Source of the DNA: an uncultured Bacteroidota bacterium
GTDB taxonomy: Bacteria > Bacteroidota > Bacteroidia > Flavobacteriales > Flavobacteriaceae
Length of the DNA: 64,000 nt
Direction: 5' to 3'
Assembly (NCBI GenBank): GCA_902511755.1
Contig: CABXGL010000003.1
Span: 1 to 64,000, forward strand
A program made the position numbers and the translations under genes. Within the stretch, counting starts at the first letter, position 1; each line of letters starts with the position of its first letter. The notes beneath the pieces were generated by a model. The model was given only the letters and a program-made list of their open reading frames with translations. It did not search any database and was not told the DNA's origin. Of the stretch, positions 16,694 to 23,848 are shown one piece after another.

Positions 16694-16879
16694 TCAGTTT
16701 CTTTCAGAGTTCATAATATTAGAGGATTCCCATTTTAACAGGTCATCTTCTCTAACATATCTTTTGTATGGTGATGTACTGAACATAGGTAGTCCGTATT
16801 CATTAACCCAAGTATTAATTGTTTTACGATTTACCCCATACATCTGTTGTAATTGTTGTTTAGATATTCTTTTACTCAT
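16694..16879 (-). CDS. Small helix-turn-helix protein (candidate excisionase)
   Basis: The 61-residue protein reads as one helix-turn-helix unit: KQQLQQMYGVNRKTINTWVN is the HTH, followed by GLPMFSTSPYKRYVREDDLL as a basic wing. Excisionases and recombination directionality factors have this size and fold. It lies near the right end of the element, facing inward, and is separate from the second HTH gene at 14308. No promoter box could be assigned. Confidence 0.7.
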   Translation of the reverse strand: MSKRISKQQLQQMYGVNRKTINTWVNEYGLPMFSTSPYKRYVREDDLLKWESSNIMNSERN

Positions 16880-16933
16880 AGTTGTTTTTGATTTTAATAG
16901 TATTAGTAATGTTTAACCTTATATACATATATA

Positions 16934-17098
16934 CTAATCGAATAATTCCTTCCGAAATTCCTCAGTTAATACCTCTCTTATTATAGTCTTCATTTGTTCT
17001 CGACTTAACGTATCTAGATTAATCCATTCTTCTGGATTACCTAATTCCATTAATCTGAGTTTTAATTTTTCATTCTTTAGTTTACAAGTCTTTTTCAT
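16934..17098 (-). CDS. 54-residue charged microprotein of the element
   Basis: A short frame starts at ATG 17098 and stops at 16934. The product begins MKKTCKLKNEKLKLRLMELG and continues with NPEEWINLDTLSREQMKTII and REVLTEEFRKELFD; it is acidic at the end and almost all helical. It lies just upstream of the small HTH gene on the same strand, with 54 bases between them. The amino acid pattern looks coding, but no homology check was possible. Confidence 0.5.
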   Translation of the reverse strand: MKKTCKLKNEKLKLRLMELGNPEEWINLDTLSREQMKTIIREVLTEEFRKELFD

Positions 17099-17510
17099 AT
17101 TTAGTTTTTAGTTTAATAGTGAAGGGTTGTCAAGTTTATTTCAAATCTTATCAGTATTAAAAAAACAGTATATACCCTTAACTTAAATAGTATAGTTTAG
17201 ATATAACAAACCCCTTAGAGATTTTTATCCTCTCAGAATTATGAATTTTACATTTCCTCAGACCAGTACATTGTTCCCCATATCTGATTTATAGTAAAAC
17301 TATTTTCGTAAGTACCGGTGAAACCTCATCCGTATATATCTACAGATTACTAACCGATGTCTAATCCACTAACTAACTTTCGAACCTCGTGGATGGTGTT
17401 CTATTTACCCCTTGTTGGATAGAACCTTACATATATAAGTATCACCTTTCTGAGAAAAAGACCACTCTTACCCACTTTTTTATGAACAATTCTTATATTT
17501 AACAGGGATA
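17099..17510. other. Non-coding right-end segment of the element
   Basis: I see no supportable gene in this 412-base stretch; the longest ATG frames are under 20 codons. It leads into the right array of inverted motifs and then attR. It may hold a replication or excision control region, but no iterons are evident. Confidence 0.5.
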
Positions 17511-17516
17511 CAGGTT

Positions 17517-17576
17517 GGTTCGGAGTGTTTTTAGTAGGTTCGGAATACTAACCAAAAGTGGTTCGGGACCCGAACC
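17517..17576 (-). other. Right array of GGTTCGGA motifs and 17-bp palindrome (putative arm sites)
   Basis: GGTTCGGA occurs at 17517-17524 and 17537-17544. GGTTCGGG-A-CCCGAACC at 17560-17576 is a perfect palindrome. The motifs are inverted relative to those next to attL, so in the circular form they would flank the core on both sides. Confidence 0.6.
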
Positions 17577-17631
17577 AAAGAAAAGTGAAAAAGTCAATGT
17601 TTACAGAGTATACACTACCCTCCTTATAGGA

Positions 17632-17684
17632 CAGGTGGGACCACCCAAAACACCCTTTACAAATTTGTGGAGGGTGTTTTATTT
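17632..17684. repeat. attR: right attachment repeat
   Basis: This is the second copy of the 53-bp repeat. It contains only the last 12 bases of the tRNA (CAGGTGGGACCA) and the terminator hairpin, so it is not a second tRNA gene. Confidence 0.9.
17647..17684 (+). terminator. Terminator copy inside attR
   Basis: AAAACACCCT (17647-17656) pairs with AGGGTGTTTT (17671-17680), followed by ATTTT. It would block element transcription from reading into the gene at 17749. Confidence 0.75.
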
Positions 17685-17748
17685 TACATACCCTAAAGGA
17701 TGTTTATTAAAATTTCATTACCTTCATTTTTCATTTAAAAAAACAATT

Positions 17749-18522
17749 ATGAACAAGTTTAATTTAATTTTAATGTTATTTGCTACAATAAACATGTCCG
17801 CTCAAGCTGTAATGGAATCTACTTATCTAGATGTCCCTGCAACAAAAATTGACAGGTTTGTTGAGCTACACAAAACAATGACCGACATGGCTCAGGGCGA
17901 AGATAGAACCATTGTTGGGTCATGGGTATATAGACACTGGTATGGATCTGGCCATAGCATTGTAATATATGATCAGTTTAACTCTGTTGAAGACGCTGTA
18001 AAAGACGACTTTTTTGCTGCATTAAGAAAAAATGTTGACAAGCTTTCAGAGGCTGAACAAAAAGAAATGTCAGAGGTATTCAACGAATGGTGGTCCTTTT
18101 TTAATAATCATACGGACGAAATGAGATTGTGGAATCCTGAAACAGACCATGTTTCAAAGCCTGATGTAGATTGGGATATCCCATTTGTCTTTGTTGTTGG
18201 AAGCTACAATTCTAGTGGTTCCGAAGCTGACTTAGCAAAAGCGTATATGGAATGGTCTACAAGGCCCGGCGTAGAGAATGGACTTCAACTTGGGGGGGGA
18301 TCAACTCTTCATTATAAAGGATCTGGATCGGACGTACAATTATATGGAGGGTTTAAAAACATAAAAGAATTTGCTGAATCTATAAGTACTCAAGGAACTG
18401 ACAGGCCTGAAGCAAGATCTAAATTTTGGAGCCTAGTAGAAGGTTCTCATTCAGATCAAATTTATATTCATGTAGGGCATTTAGTTGACGGCAAGTTTGA
18501 TTTAGCTGGCCCTAACAACTAA
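17749..18522 (+). CDS. Secreted protein with two ferredoxin-like repeats
   Basis: The 257-residue protein is translated from ATG 17749. The frame is open upstream into attR, but that part has no protein-like pattern. A signal peptide ends around MSAQA (residues 1-20). The mature protein seems to hold two related halves: YGSGHSIVIYDQFNSVEDA in the first and YKGSGSDVQLYGGFKNIKEF in the second, each at the same place in a beta-alpha-beta pattern, as in dimeric alpha/beta barrel proteins. No enzyme family is recognised. It is the first host gene after the element and ends in a strong terminator. Confidence 0.75.
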   Translation: MNKFNLILMLFATINMSAQAVMESTYLDVPATKIDRFVELHKTMTDMAQGEDRTIVGSWVYRHWYGSGHSIVIYDQFNSVEDAVKDDFFAALRKNVDKLSEAEQKEMSEVFNEWWSFFNNHTDEMRLWNPETDHVSKPDVDWDIPFVFVVGSYNSSGSEADLAKAYMEWSTRPGVENGLQLGGGSTLHYKGSGSDVQLYGGFKNIKEFAESISTQGTDRPEARSKFWSLVEGSHSDQIYIHVGHLVDGKFDLAGPNN

Positions 18523-18540
18523 TATTAATAAGATATTTTC

Positions 18541-18577
18541 AAAAAAAGCTCTTCTTTTAAGAAGAGCTTTTTTTATT
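18541..18577 (+). terminator. Strong rho-independent terminator
   Basis: A long perfect stem (18544-18556 with 18559-18571, extended by A/T pairs) is followed by a T run, 20 bases after the stop of the secreted protein gene. Confidence 0.88.
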
Positions 18578-18639
18578 TACATTTTTTGACTTTTTGACAG
18601 ATTTGTTTTTTTTGGTATCTTATTTGTACTTAAATATAT

Positions 18640-18798
18640 ATGAGCACAACTGATAAATTTTACCAAAAAGCTGTCTCTCGGCTTGATAAAGGAGCAACTA
18701 TAAATGAGCTCTACGAATTGCTTTATAAATATGAGCGAATGGAAAATTATGATGCTTGTGCCGGAATCCACAAGGTAATTAAAGATAGAGGAAAGTAA
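18640..18798 (+). CDS. Conserved-looking 52-residue microprotein
   Basis: The ATG at 18640 gives a 52-residue product: MSTTDKFYQKAVSRLDKGAT, then INELYELLYKYERMENYDAC and AGIHKVIKDRGK. It is soluble, amphipathic and helical, with balanced charge, as expected for a real small protein. The stop at 18798 is one base before the ATG of the lipoprotein gene at 18800, so the two are tightly coupled. Function unknown. Confidence 0.65.
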   Translation: MSTTDKFYQKAVSRLDKGATINELYELLYKYERMENYDACAGIHKVIKDRGK

Positions 18799-18799
18799 A

Positions 18800-19135
18800 A
18801 TGATAAAAAAAATATTGTCCCTTTTCGTTTTAGCATTTCTAATTTCTTGCAATAATTCATTTGATAAAATAAAGTCTATCGATGAAATTAATGGCAAATG
18901 GCAATCTTCAAATCAAATTATAGAGATTAGTGCAGAAAGCATGACCATTAAATTCGGATTAGACTCTATTCCTTTGATTCTAACTTCTCGAACTTATGAC
19001 AGATCAAAAATAACTGTATCAACAGGGCCAATTATGTTTTTTGATGCTCATGTTTATATTAATTCTGATGCTAGTAAAATAAGAATTGACAAGATTAGTG
19101 TGAATGAAAGTGCCGTTTATGAAAAAATTAAATAA
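18800..19135 (+). CDS. Small lipoprotein
   Basis: The 111-residue protein has a signal with lipobox LISC (Cys17; MIKKILSLFVLAFLISCNNS). The mature part (INGKWQSSNQIIEISAESMTI and MFFDAHVYINSDASKIRID) is beta-rich, like small lipocalin-type domains that start with a GxW motif (NGKW). Function unknown. It follows the 52-residue gene by one base and precedes the M28 peptidase by 9 bases, so these three form an operon. Confidence 0.7.
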   Translation: MIKKILSLFVLAFLISCNNSFDKIKSIDEINGKWQSSNQIIEISAESMTIKFGLDSIPLILTSRTYDRSKITVSTGPIMFFDAHVYINSDASKIRIDKISVNESAVYEKIK

Positions 19136-19144
19136 GACTTGTTT

Positions 19145-20071
19145 ATGAAAAAACTATTTCTCCTAATAATATTCTTAATTGCAAATTATGGTAATTCCCA
19201 GATTATTTCTGAGGAATTAGTTAAAAAACATCTTTATAAATTATCCGATGATAATATGGAGGGGCGAAGAGCGGGAACTAAAGGAATTGAAAAGGCTGCA
19301 AAATATATTGAGTCAGAATTTAAAAGAATTGGGCTAGAAAAGTTTGAGGGCCTCGATTCATACAGGCAAAACTTTCAAGAGAGAGGGCTTTCCCTTTTTA
19401 ATGTAATTGGTTGTATAAAAGGGGAGGAGAAAAAAGATGAGTTTGTAATAATTTCTGCACACTACGACCATTTGGGCACTAAAGATAATTTGGAGGGGGA
19501 CAAAATCTTTAATGGTGCTAATGATAATGCTTCGGGGGTTGCTGCTGTTCTTGCTCTTGCTGAATTTTTTTCAAAAAACAAGATAAACAACAGAACTATC
19601 CTTTTTGTAGCTTTTACTGCTGAAGAGATGGGCCTGTTAGGCTCAAGGTATTTTGGGAAACAAGTTGGTCCAGAAGAAGTTATTGCAGGAATAAATATTG
19701 AAATGATTGGTAAAGAATCCCCTTTTGGGCCTAAAACTGCTTGGATAACAGGATTTGATCGTTCCTCTTTTGGAAAAATTATTCAAAAAAATCTAACGGA
19801 TTCAGAATACAAAGTTTTTCCTGATCCTTATATAAACCAGAGGCTCTTTTATAGATCTGACAATGCTGCATTGGCTAGATTAGGAATTCCTGCCCATACC
19901 TTTTCTACAAGCCCTATGGATAAAGACCTTGACTATCACCAAGTTACTGACGAAGCTAATACCCTAGATCCTTATACTATTTCTGAAACTATAAAGGCAA
20001 TTGCAGCGGGGACAAGCTCAATAATAATGGGTCATGACACCCCGTCAAGAGTTGAAATTACAAAAGATTAA
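19145..20071 (+). CDS. M28 family secreted metallopeptidase
   Basis: The protein has 308 residues from ATG 19145; an in-frame TTG at 19139 is less likely. A signal peptide MKKLFLLIIFLIANYGNSQ is followed by a peptidase with the M28 pattern: SAHYDHLG (His106), NGANDNASG (Asp127, bridging), FTAEEMGLLGS (Glu160 catalytic base, Glu161 ligand), INIEMIG (Glu186 in the position often filled by Asp) and DYHQVTDE (His265). All metal ligands are present. It probably acts as an aminopeptidase for imported peptides in the periplasm. It is the third gene after the 52-residue protein and the lipoprotein. Confidence 0.9.
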   Translation: MKKLFLLIIFLIANYGNSQIISEELVKKHLYKLSDDNMEGRRAGTKGIEKAAKYIESEFKRIGLEKFEGLDSYRQNFQERGLSLFNVIGCIKGEEKKDEFVIISAHYDHLGTKDNLEGDKIFNGANDNASGVAAVLALAEFFSKNKINNRTILFVAFTAEEMGLLGSRYFGKQVGPEEVIAGINIEMIGKESPFGPKTAWITGFDRSSFGKIIQKNLTDSEYKVFPDPYINQRLFYRSDNAALARLGIPAHTFSTSPMDKDLDYHQVTDEANTLDPYTISETIKAIAAGTSSIIMGHDTPSRVEITKD

Positions 20072-20098
20072 TTTTTATAAAAAAGGGAGCTAGATTCT

Positions 20099-20129
20099 TT
20101 TGATTCTTATTGATATTAAGTTAATTTTA
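20099..20129 (+). promoter_or_regulatory. Bacteroidota promoter before the oxidoreductase gene
   Basis: A -33 TTTG (20099-20102), a 19-base spacer and a -7 box TAATTTTA (20122-20129) give a near-consensus promoter 17 bases before the ATG at 20147. Confidence 0.55.
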
Positions 20130-20146
20130 AAAAAACTAATGTCATT

Positions 20147-21595
20147 ATGAATAAAAAATCTAGAAGAAACTTCATCAAAAAATCCTCCGTATTAGGCGCT
20201 GGATTTTTCATTGTTCCAAGAAACGTTTTGGGAGGAACTGGCTATACTCCTCCAAGCGACCAACTAAATCTGGCTGCCATTGGCTCTGGAGGAAAGGGGT
20301 CTAGTGATATTGCAAATGCTTCTGTAAATGGGCGAGAAAGAATTGGAGCATTATGTGATGTTGATTTTTCTGGAAGCGCTAAAAGGTCCGTTAAAAAGTT
20401 CCCTAAAGCAAAGTTATATTCTGATTTTAGAGAAATGCTAGACAAAGAAAAAGACTTGGATGCTGTAACTATTTCCACACCTGATCATGTTCATGGTCCT
20501 GCGGCTGTTTATGCAATGGAAAGAAATAAACATGTGTATGTTCAAAAGCCTATTACACATAATATAAGAGAAGCTAGAATGCTTACAAAAATGGCAAGAA
20601 AGCAAAAGGTTGTGACCCAAATGGGAAATCAAGGGGGGTCTAATCCTCTGCTAAATATGGTTCAAGGATGGGTTGATTCAGGAAAAGTTGGAAAAATTTC
20701 TGAAGTAAAAGTTTGGACAAATAGACCTGTTTGGCCTCAAGGGGTTAAAATGCCTAATCCCGATGCTAGTCTAAAGCCAGACTCTTTAAATTGGAATTTA
20801 TGGCTCGGCCCTGCTAGCGAAAAACCATATACTCCCAATTTACATCCGTTTAATTGGAGAGGATGGTGGGAGTATGGAACTGGAGCATTAGGTGATGTAG
20901 GGTGTCATTTAATTGACATCCCCTTTAGAACACTAGGATTAAAATATCCCAAAGATGCTGAATGTAGCGTAGGGAGCGTATATACTAAAATGTGGAATGC
21001 CGATTATTATCCTGAAGGCTGCCCCCCTTCTTCATTAATAACTTTAAGCTTTGGGGCAACTAAAAAAAATAACACTCCAATGCAATTAACATGGACTGAT
21101 GGAGGTATTCGCCCTCCACATCCTGAAATTATTCCAGCAAATGATGATATTGGCGGCCCTGGAAGTTATAATGGCGTTTTAATGATTGGAGAAAAAGGCA
21201 TTATCTCAACCAATATTAATGACAGCTCTCCTCTTACTCCAAAATTATATTTATATAATGGAGAAACTGAATTTGGTCCTGAAACTGAAAAAATGCCCGA
21301 ACCTGAATATGGCCACCAACGAAAATGGGTAGATGCTTGCAAAGCTGGGTTTAATAGTAAAGAGCATTTAGAGCTAACCTCTTCTTTTGATTATGCAGGC
21401 CCAATGACTGAAACGGTTTTAATGGGGAATTTAGCTATAAGAAGTTATATGCTAAGAAAAGAAAATGCTAAAGGAAATTTAGACTTTTTTGCTAGAAAAA
21501 AACTGCTTTGGGATGGGGAGAACATGAGGATAACAAACCTAGAAGAGGCAAATCAATTTGTTACTAGAAAATATCGACAGGGTTGGAAAATATAA
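20147..21595 (+). CDS. Tat-exported Gfo/Idh/MocA family oxidoreductase
   Basis: This 482-residue protein has a twin-arginine signal (KKSRRNFIKKSSVLGAGFF). A Rossmann NAD(P)-binding domain begins QLNLAAIGSGGKGSSDIA and continues with ALCDVDFSG, DAVTISTPDHVHGPAA and HVYVQKPITHNIREA, the last carrying the lysine of the usual EKP-type motif as QKP. The C-terminal substrate domain includes GDVGCHLIDIPFRTL and YGHQRKWVDACKAG. Such proteins oxidise or epimerise sugars in the periplasm, often in glycan breakdown, with tightly bound cofactor. The substrate is unknown. It could work with the isomerase-like protein at 7384, but they are far apart. Confidence 0.9.
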   Translation: MNKKSRRNFIKKSSVLGAGFFIVPRNVLGGTGYTPPSDQLNLAAIGSGGKGSSDIANASVNGRERIGALCDVDFSGSAKRSVKKFPKAKLYSDFREMLDKEKDLDAVTISTPDHVHGPAAVYAMERNKHVYVQKPITHNIREARMLTKMARKQKVVTQMGNQGGSNPLLNMVQGWVDSGKVGKISEVKVWTNRPVWPQGVKMPNPDASLKPDSLNWNLWLGPASEKPYTPNLHPFNWRGWWEYGTGALGDVGCHLIDIPFRTLGLKYPKDAECSVGSVYTKMWNADYYPEGCPPSSLITLSFGATKKNNTPMQLTWTDGGIRPPHPEIIPANDDIGGPGSYNGVLMIGEKGIISTNINDSSPLTPKLYLYNGETEFGPETEKMPEPEYGHQRKWVDACKAGFNSKEHLELTSSFDYAGPMTETVLMGNLAIRSYMLRKENAKGNLDFFARKKLLWDGENMRITNLEEANQFVTRKYRQGWKI

Positions 21596-21618
21596 TTTTT
21601 CCTTGGCATTGTTTTTGA

Positions 21619-21966
21619 ATGATTCTTGGTATGAAAAATTTAATTCTGCCAATTCTCGTATTGCTTATAAGCTGTTCTGTAAGATCTCAAAAAATATATT
21701 CTTCCAATAAATCCTATCAGGCGGATTTAAAAGTATTTGTCGTTAAGCACGAGTATCAAGCGGATTTAAAAGTCTTTAAAGTCAAGCAGCCTTATCAAGC
21801 AGAGGGCAATTCAGGATTGTGGCATTTTGTTAATCAAGAATATCTTTCCAATAAAAAAATCTTCTTTGTTGATTATGAATATCAGGCTGATTTGAAAGTT
21901 ATTTTTGTCAATTATAAGTATCAGTCTGGATGGAAAAATTCAAATAAAAAGCATTTGTTATATTAA
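21619..21966 (+). CDS. YQADLKV repeat protein (DUF6150-like)
   Basis: The product has up to 115 residues; ATGs at 21619 and 21631 are both possible, the second giving a clean signal MKNLILPILVLLISC with a lipobox-like Cys. After the signal, YQADLKVFVVKHE and YQADLKVFKVKQP are two adjacent repeats of 13 residues; YQAEGNSGLWHFVNQE and YQADLKVIFVNYK are degenerate versions. This matches the small family known as DUF6150. The repeats suggest a short beta-solenoid or beta-sandwich. Function unknown. It stands alone between the oxidoreductase and the menaquinone operon. Confidence 0.75.
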   Translation: MILGMKNLILPILVLLISCSVRSQKIYSSNKSYQADLKVFVVKHEYQADLKVFKVKQPYQAEGNSGLWHFVNQEYLSNKKIFFVDYEYQADLKVIFVNYKYQSGWKNSNKKHLLY

Positions 21967-21998
21967 GAATTATCATCCTTTCAGTTTCACTAATTAAT

Positions 21999-22006
21999 TA
22001 TCTTTG
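21999..22006 (+). promoter_or_regulatory. -7 element of the menaquinone operon
   Basis: TATCTTTG is a perfect TAnnTTTG box 20 bases upstream of the menG ATG at 22027, in an AT-rich gap after the YQADLKV gene. The -33 site is not clear. Confidence 0.5.
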
Positions 22007-22026
22007 TTATTGATGTAAATCTACAA

Positions 22027-22743
22027 ATGAAGCCAAATCAACAACTAGAAACTTCTAAAAAAACACAGGTCCAAAGCATGTTCAATGCCATATCAATTGA
22101 ATATGACTATATCAACAAGCTAATCACTTTTGGAAACGATATAAAGTGGCGAAAAAAAGTATGTGAGATTGCAAAAGAAAATGGCCCTCAAAGCATTTTA
22201 GATATTGCTACAGGAACCGGAGATATCGCTTTAGAGCTTGCCAATATAGAAGGAGCAAAAATAATTGGCTTAGATATTTCTGAAAAAATGTTAGATATAG
22301 GAAGAAAAAAAATTGCTAATCAAAATCTCTCTGATAAAATAGATCTTGTTTTAGGGGATGCCGAAAACCTTAATTATTCCAATAGTTCTTTTGACACAAT
22401 AACAATTGGGTTTGGTGTAAGGAATTTTCAAAACTTAACTAAAGGGCTGAAAGAGAGCAAGAGAGTTTTGAAAGAAAATGGAAAACTAATAATTTTGGAA
22501 AGCTCAGTTCCTAAAAACTCTATAATTAAATTTTTTTATTTCGTGATTAGCAGAATATATATCCCCTTTTTAGGTCTTGTTTTTTCAAAAGACAAATCCG
22601 CTTATAATTACTTGCAAAAATCTGCTGAGAAGTTTCCTAGTGGGGATCAATTTATTGAGATTTTAAAAGATTGTGGATTTAAAAACATTACAACCAAGCG
22701 GCAAATGCTTGGAGCAACTTCCATATATGTCGCTCAAAAATAA
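22027..22743 (+). CDS. menG: Demethylmenaquinone methyltransferase
   Basis: This 238-residue, SAM-dependent class I methyltransferase catalyses the last step of menaquinone synthesis, methylating demethylmenaquinone. SILDIATGTGDIALELA (about 57-73) is the SAM-binding motif I, IIGLDISEKML is motif II, and TIGFGVRNFQNLTKGL and KLIILESSVPKNS are UbiE-type signatures. The length matches the family. It heads the men gene row. In this menaquinone-only context the symbol menG (ubiE) is apt. Confidence 0.94.
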   Translation: MKPNQQLETSKKTQVQSMFNAISIEYDYINKLITFGNDIKWRKKVCEIAKENGPQSILDIATGTGDIALELANIEGAKIIGLDISEKMLDIGRKKIANQNLSDKIDLVLGDAENLNYSNSSFDTITIGFGVRNFQNLTKGLKESKRVLKENGKLIILESSVPKNSIIKFFYFVISRIYIPFLGLVFSKDKSAYNYLQKSAEKFPSGDQFIEILKDCGFKNITTKRQMLGATSIYVAQK

Positions 22744-22769
22744 TATTAAAACTCTTTTATAAATTGGAA

Positions 22770-23816
22770 ATGATTTCTAATAGTCTATTCTTTTCAAAGC
22801 TAAAAACATTTCACAAGCAAGAAATTCCTTTTGTTGCCTTTAGGCTTCCAAACTCCAATCAATTAAGCTTAAGGACTTCTAAAACAGAATCTATTAGCCC
22901 GCGTTTTCTAAACAAAAAGCCAGGCTTTGTTATAATGCCTTTTAATCTCAAAAAAAAAGGATATCTTTTTCCGGAAGAAGAATCTTTTTCTACTAAAATT
23001 ATTTCTTCTAACAAGGGGGGTTTGTCTAAAGTCCCCATTACGAAATCTAATTCGCTTGCTGCACAAAAAAAGCGATATTTAAAGGCTATTTCAGATATTA
23101 TTTCTGAAATTTCAACAACAGAATTAGCTAAACTTGTGTATGCTGAAAGTTTTGATTTTGTTGTTAACGAAGACCGTTTCAATGAATATTTTCAAAGGAT
23201 ATTAAATTCTAACCCTAATTCTTTTTGCTATTTGTTTTATCATCCCAAAGAAGGATTCTGGATAGGTGCAAGTCCTGAAACCTTGCTAACCATTGAAGAT
23301 AAAAAAATAACTACAATGGCGCTTGCAGGCACAAAAACTAGAGGCGTTTCTAAATGGGGGGCAAAAGAAATCCTTGAACAAAAAATAGTTCAAAATGAAA
23401 TTCTCAATGACTTAGCTCGTTATTGTAAAAATCTAAAAGCTGAAAAAACACATACTTCAAATGCTGGTAATATTGATCATTTAAAAACTGTACTAACTGG
23501 CACAACAAACTTTAGCCCTTTAGAAATTGTTCGCGCCATTCATCCAACACCTGCTGTCGCTGGAGTTCCAAAAAATATTGCAATTTCAATTATTGAAAAC
23601 AAAGAGCTTCAAAAAAGATCTTTTTATTCTGGATATCTAGGGTTAATCAACGGATTTAACTGTAAGCTTTTTGTAAATCTAAGGTGTGCACAAATTAAAA
23701 AAAATAGAGCTAAAGTTTTTGTGGGTGGAGGAATAACAAAAGATAGCGTCCCTGAAAAAGAATGGGAAGAAATAATAGAAAAATCTCAAACAATTTTGAG
23801 AGCTCTTTATATATAG
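22770..23816 (+). CDS. menF: Isochorismate synthase
   Basis: The 348-residue protein is translated from ATG 22770 (a TTG at 22764 is also in frame). It is a chorismate-binding enzyme that converts chorismate to isochorismate, the first step of menaquinone synthesis. WIGASPETLLTIEDKKITTM, ALAGTKTRG, HPTPAVAGVPKNIA, RSFYSGYLG, LFVNLRCAQI and VFVGGGITKDSVPEKEW are the conserved blocks, including the Glu residues that bind Mg2+. It is shorter at the N-terminus than the E. coli protein (about 430), as is usual in Bacteroidota. Confidence 0.92.
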   Translation: MISNSLFFSKLKTFHKQEIPFVAFRLPNSNQLSLRTSKTESISPRFLNKKPGFVIMPFNLKKKGYLFPEEESFSTKIISSNKGGLSKVPITKSNSLAAQKKRYLKAISDIISEISTTELAKLVYAESFDFVVNEDRFNEYFQRILNSNPNSFCYLFYHPKEGFWIGASPETLLTIEDKKITTMALAGTKTRGVSKWGAKEILEQKIVQNEILNDLARYCKNLKAEKTHTSNAGNIDHLKTVLTGTTNFSPLEIVRAIHPTPAVAGVPKNIAISIIENKELQKRSFYSGYLGLINGFNCKLFVNLRCAQIKKNRAKVFVGGGITKDSVPEKEWEEIIEKSQTILRALYI

Positions 23817-23833
23817 CCCATTGATTCATTTAT

Positions 23834-23841
23834 TACATTTG
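23834..23841 (+). promoter_or_regulatory. Internal -7 element before menD
   Basis: TACATTTG matches TAnnTTTG and ends 7 bases before the ATG at 23849. It could be an internal promoter with a very short leader. Confidence 0.35.
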
Positions 23842-23848
23842 TAAGTCA

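Larger units (their letters stand above)
10074..17684. mobile_element. tRNA-integrated mobile element with tyrosine integrase and serine recombinase
   Basis: A 53-bp direct repeat starting in the tRNA T arm (10074-10126) recurs at 17632-17684 with 3 mismatches. The two copies are 7558 bp apart. The first gene inside is a tyrosine integrase. The cargo comprises five proteins I cannot assign, two small HTH proteins, a 54-residue microgene and a serine recombinase, with a codon style (many AGA/AGG and AAA/AAT) that looks unlike the flanking genes. There are no phage structural, relaxase or transposase genes, so it is best described as a small integrative element or satellite-like island of unknown mobilisation. 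Confidence 0.88.

Noticed and set aside
17618..17634. Inverted similarity between the sequence before attR (TTATAGGAC) and the tRNA 5' end (GTCCTATA).
   Set aside because: Only about 8 bases match in inverted orientation, which is expected by chance in this AT-rich DNA.
17632..17643. Possible second tRNA gene at attR.
   Set aside because: Only the last 12 bases of the tRNA are present; no D or anticodon arm lies upstream.
17515..17748. N-terminal extension of the 17749 gene into the element.
   Set aside because: The extension crosses attR and lacks protein-like pattern; the ATG at 17749 starts a clean signal peptide.
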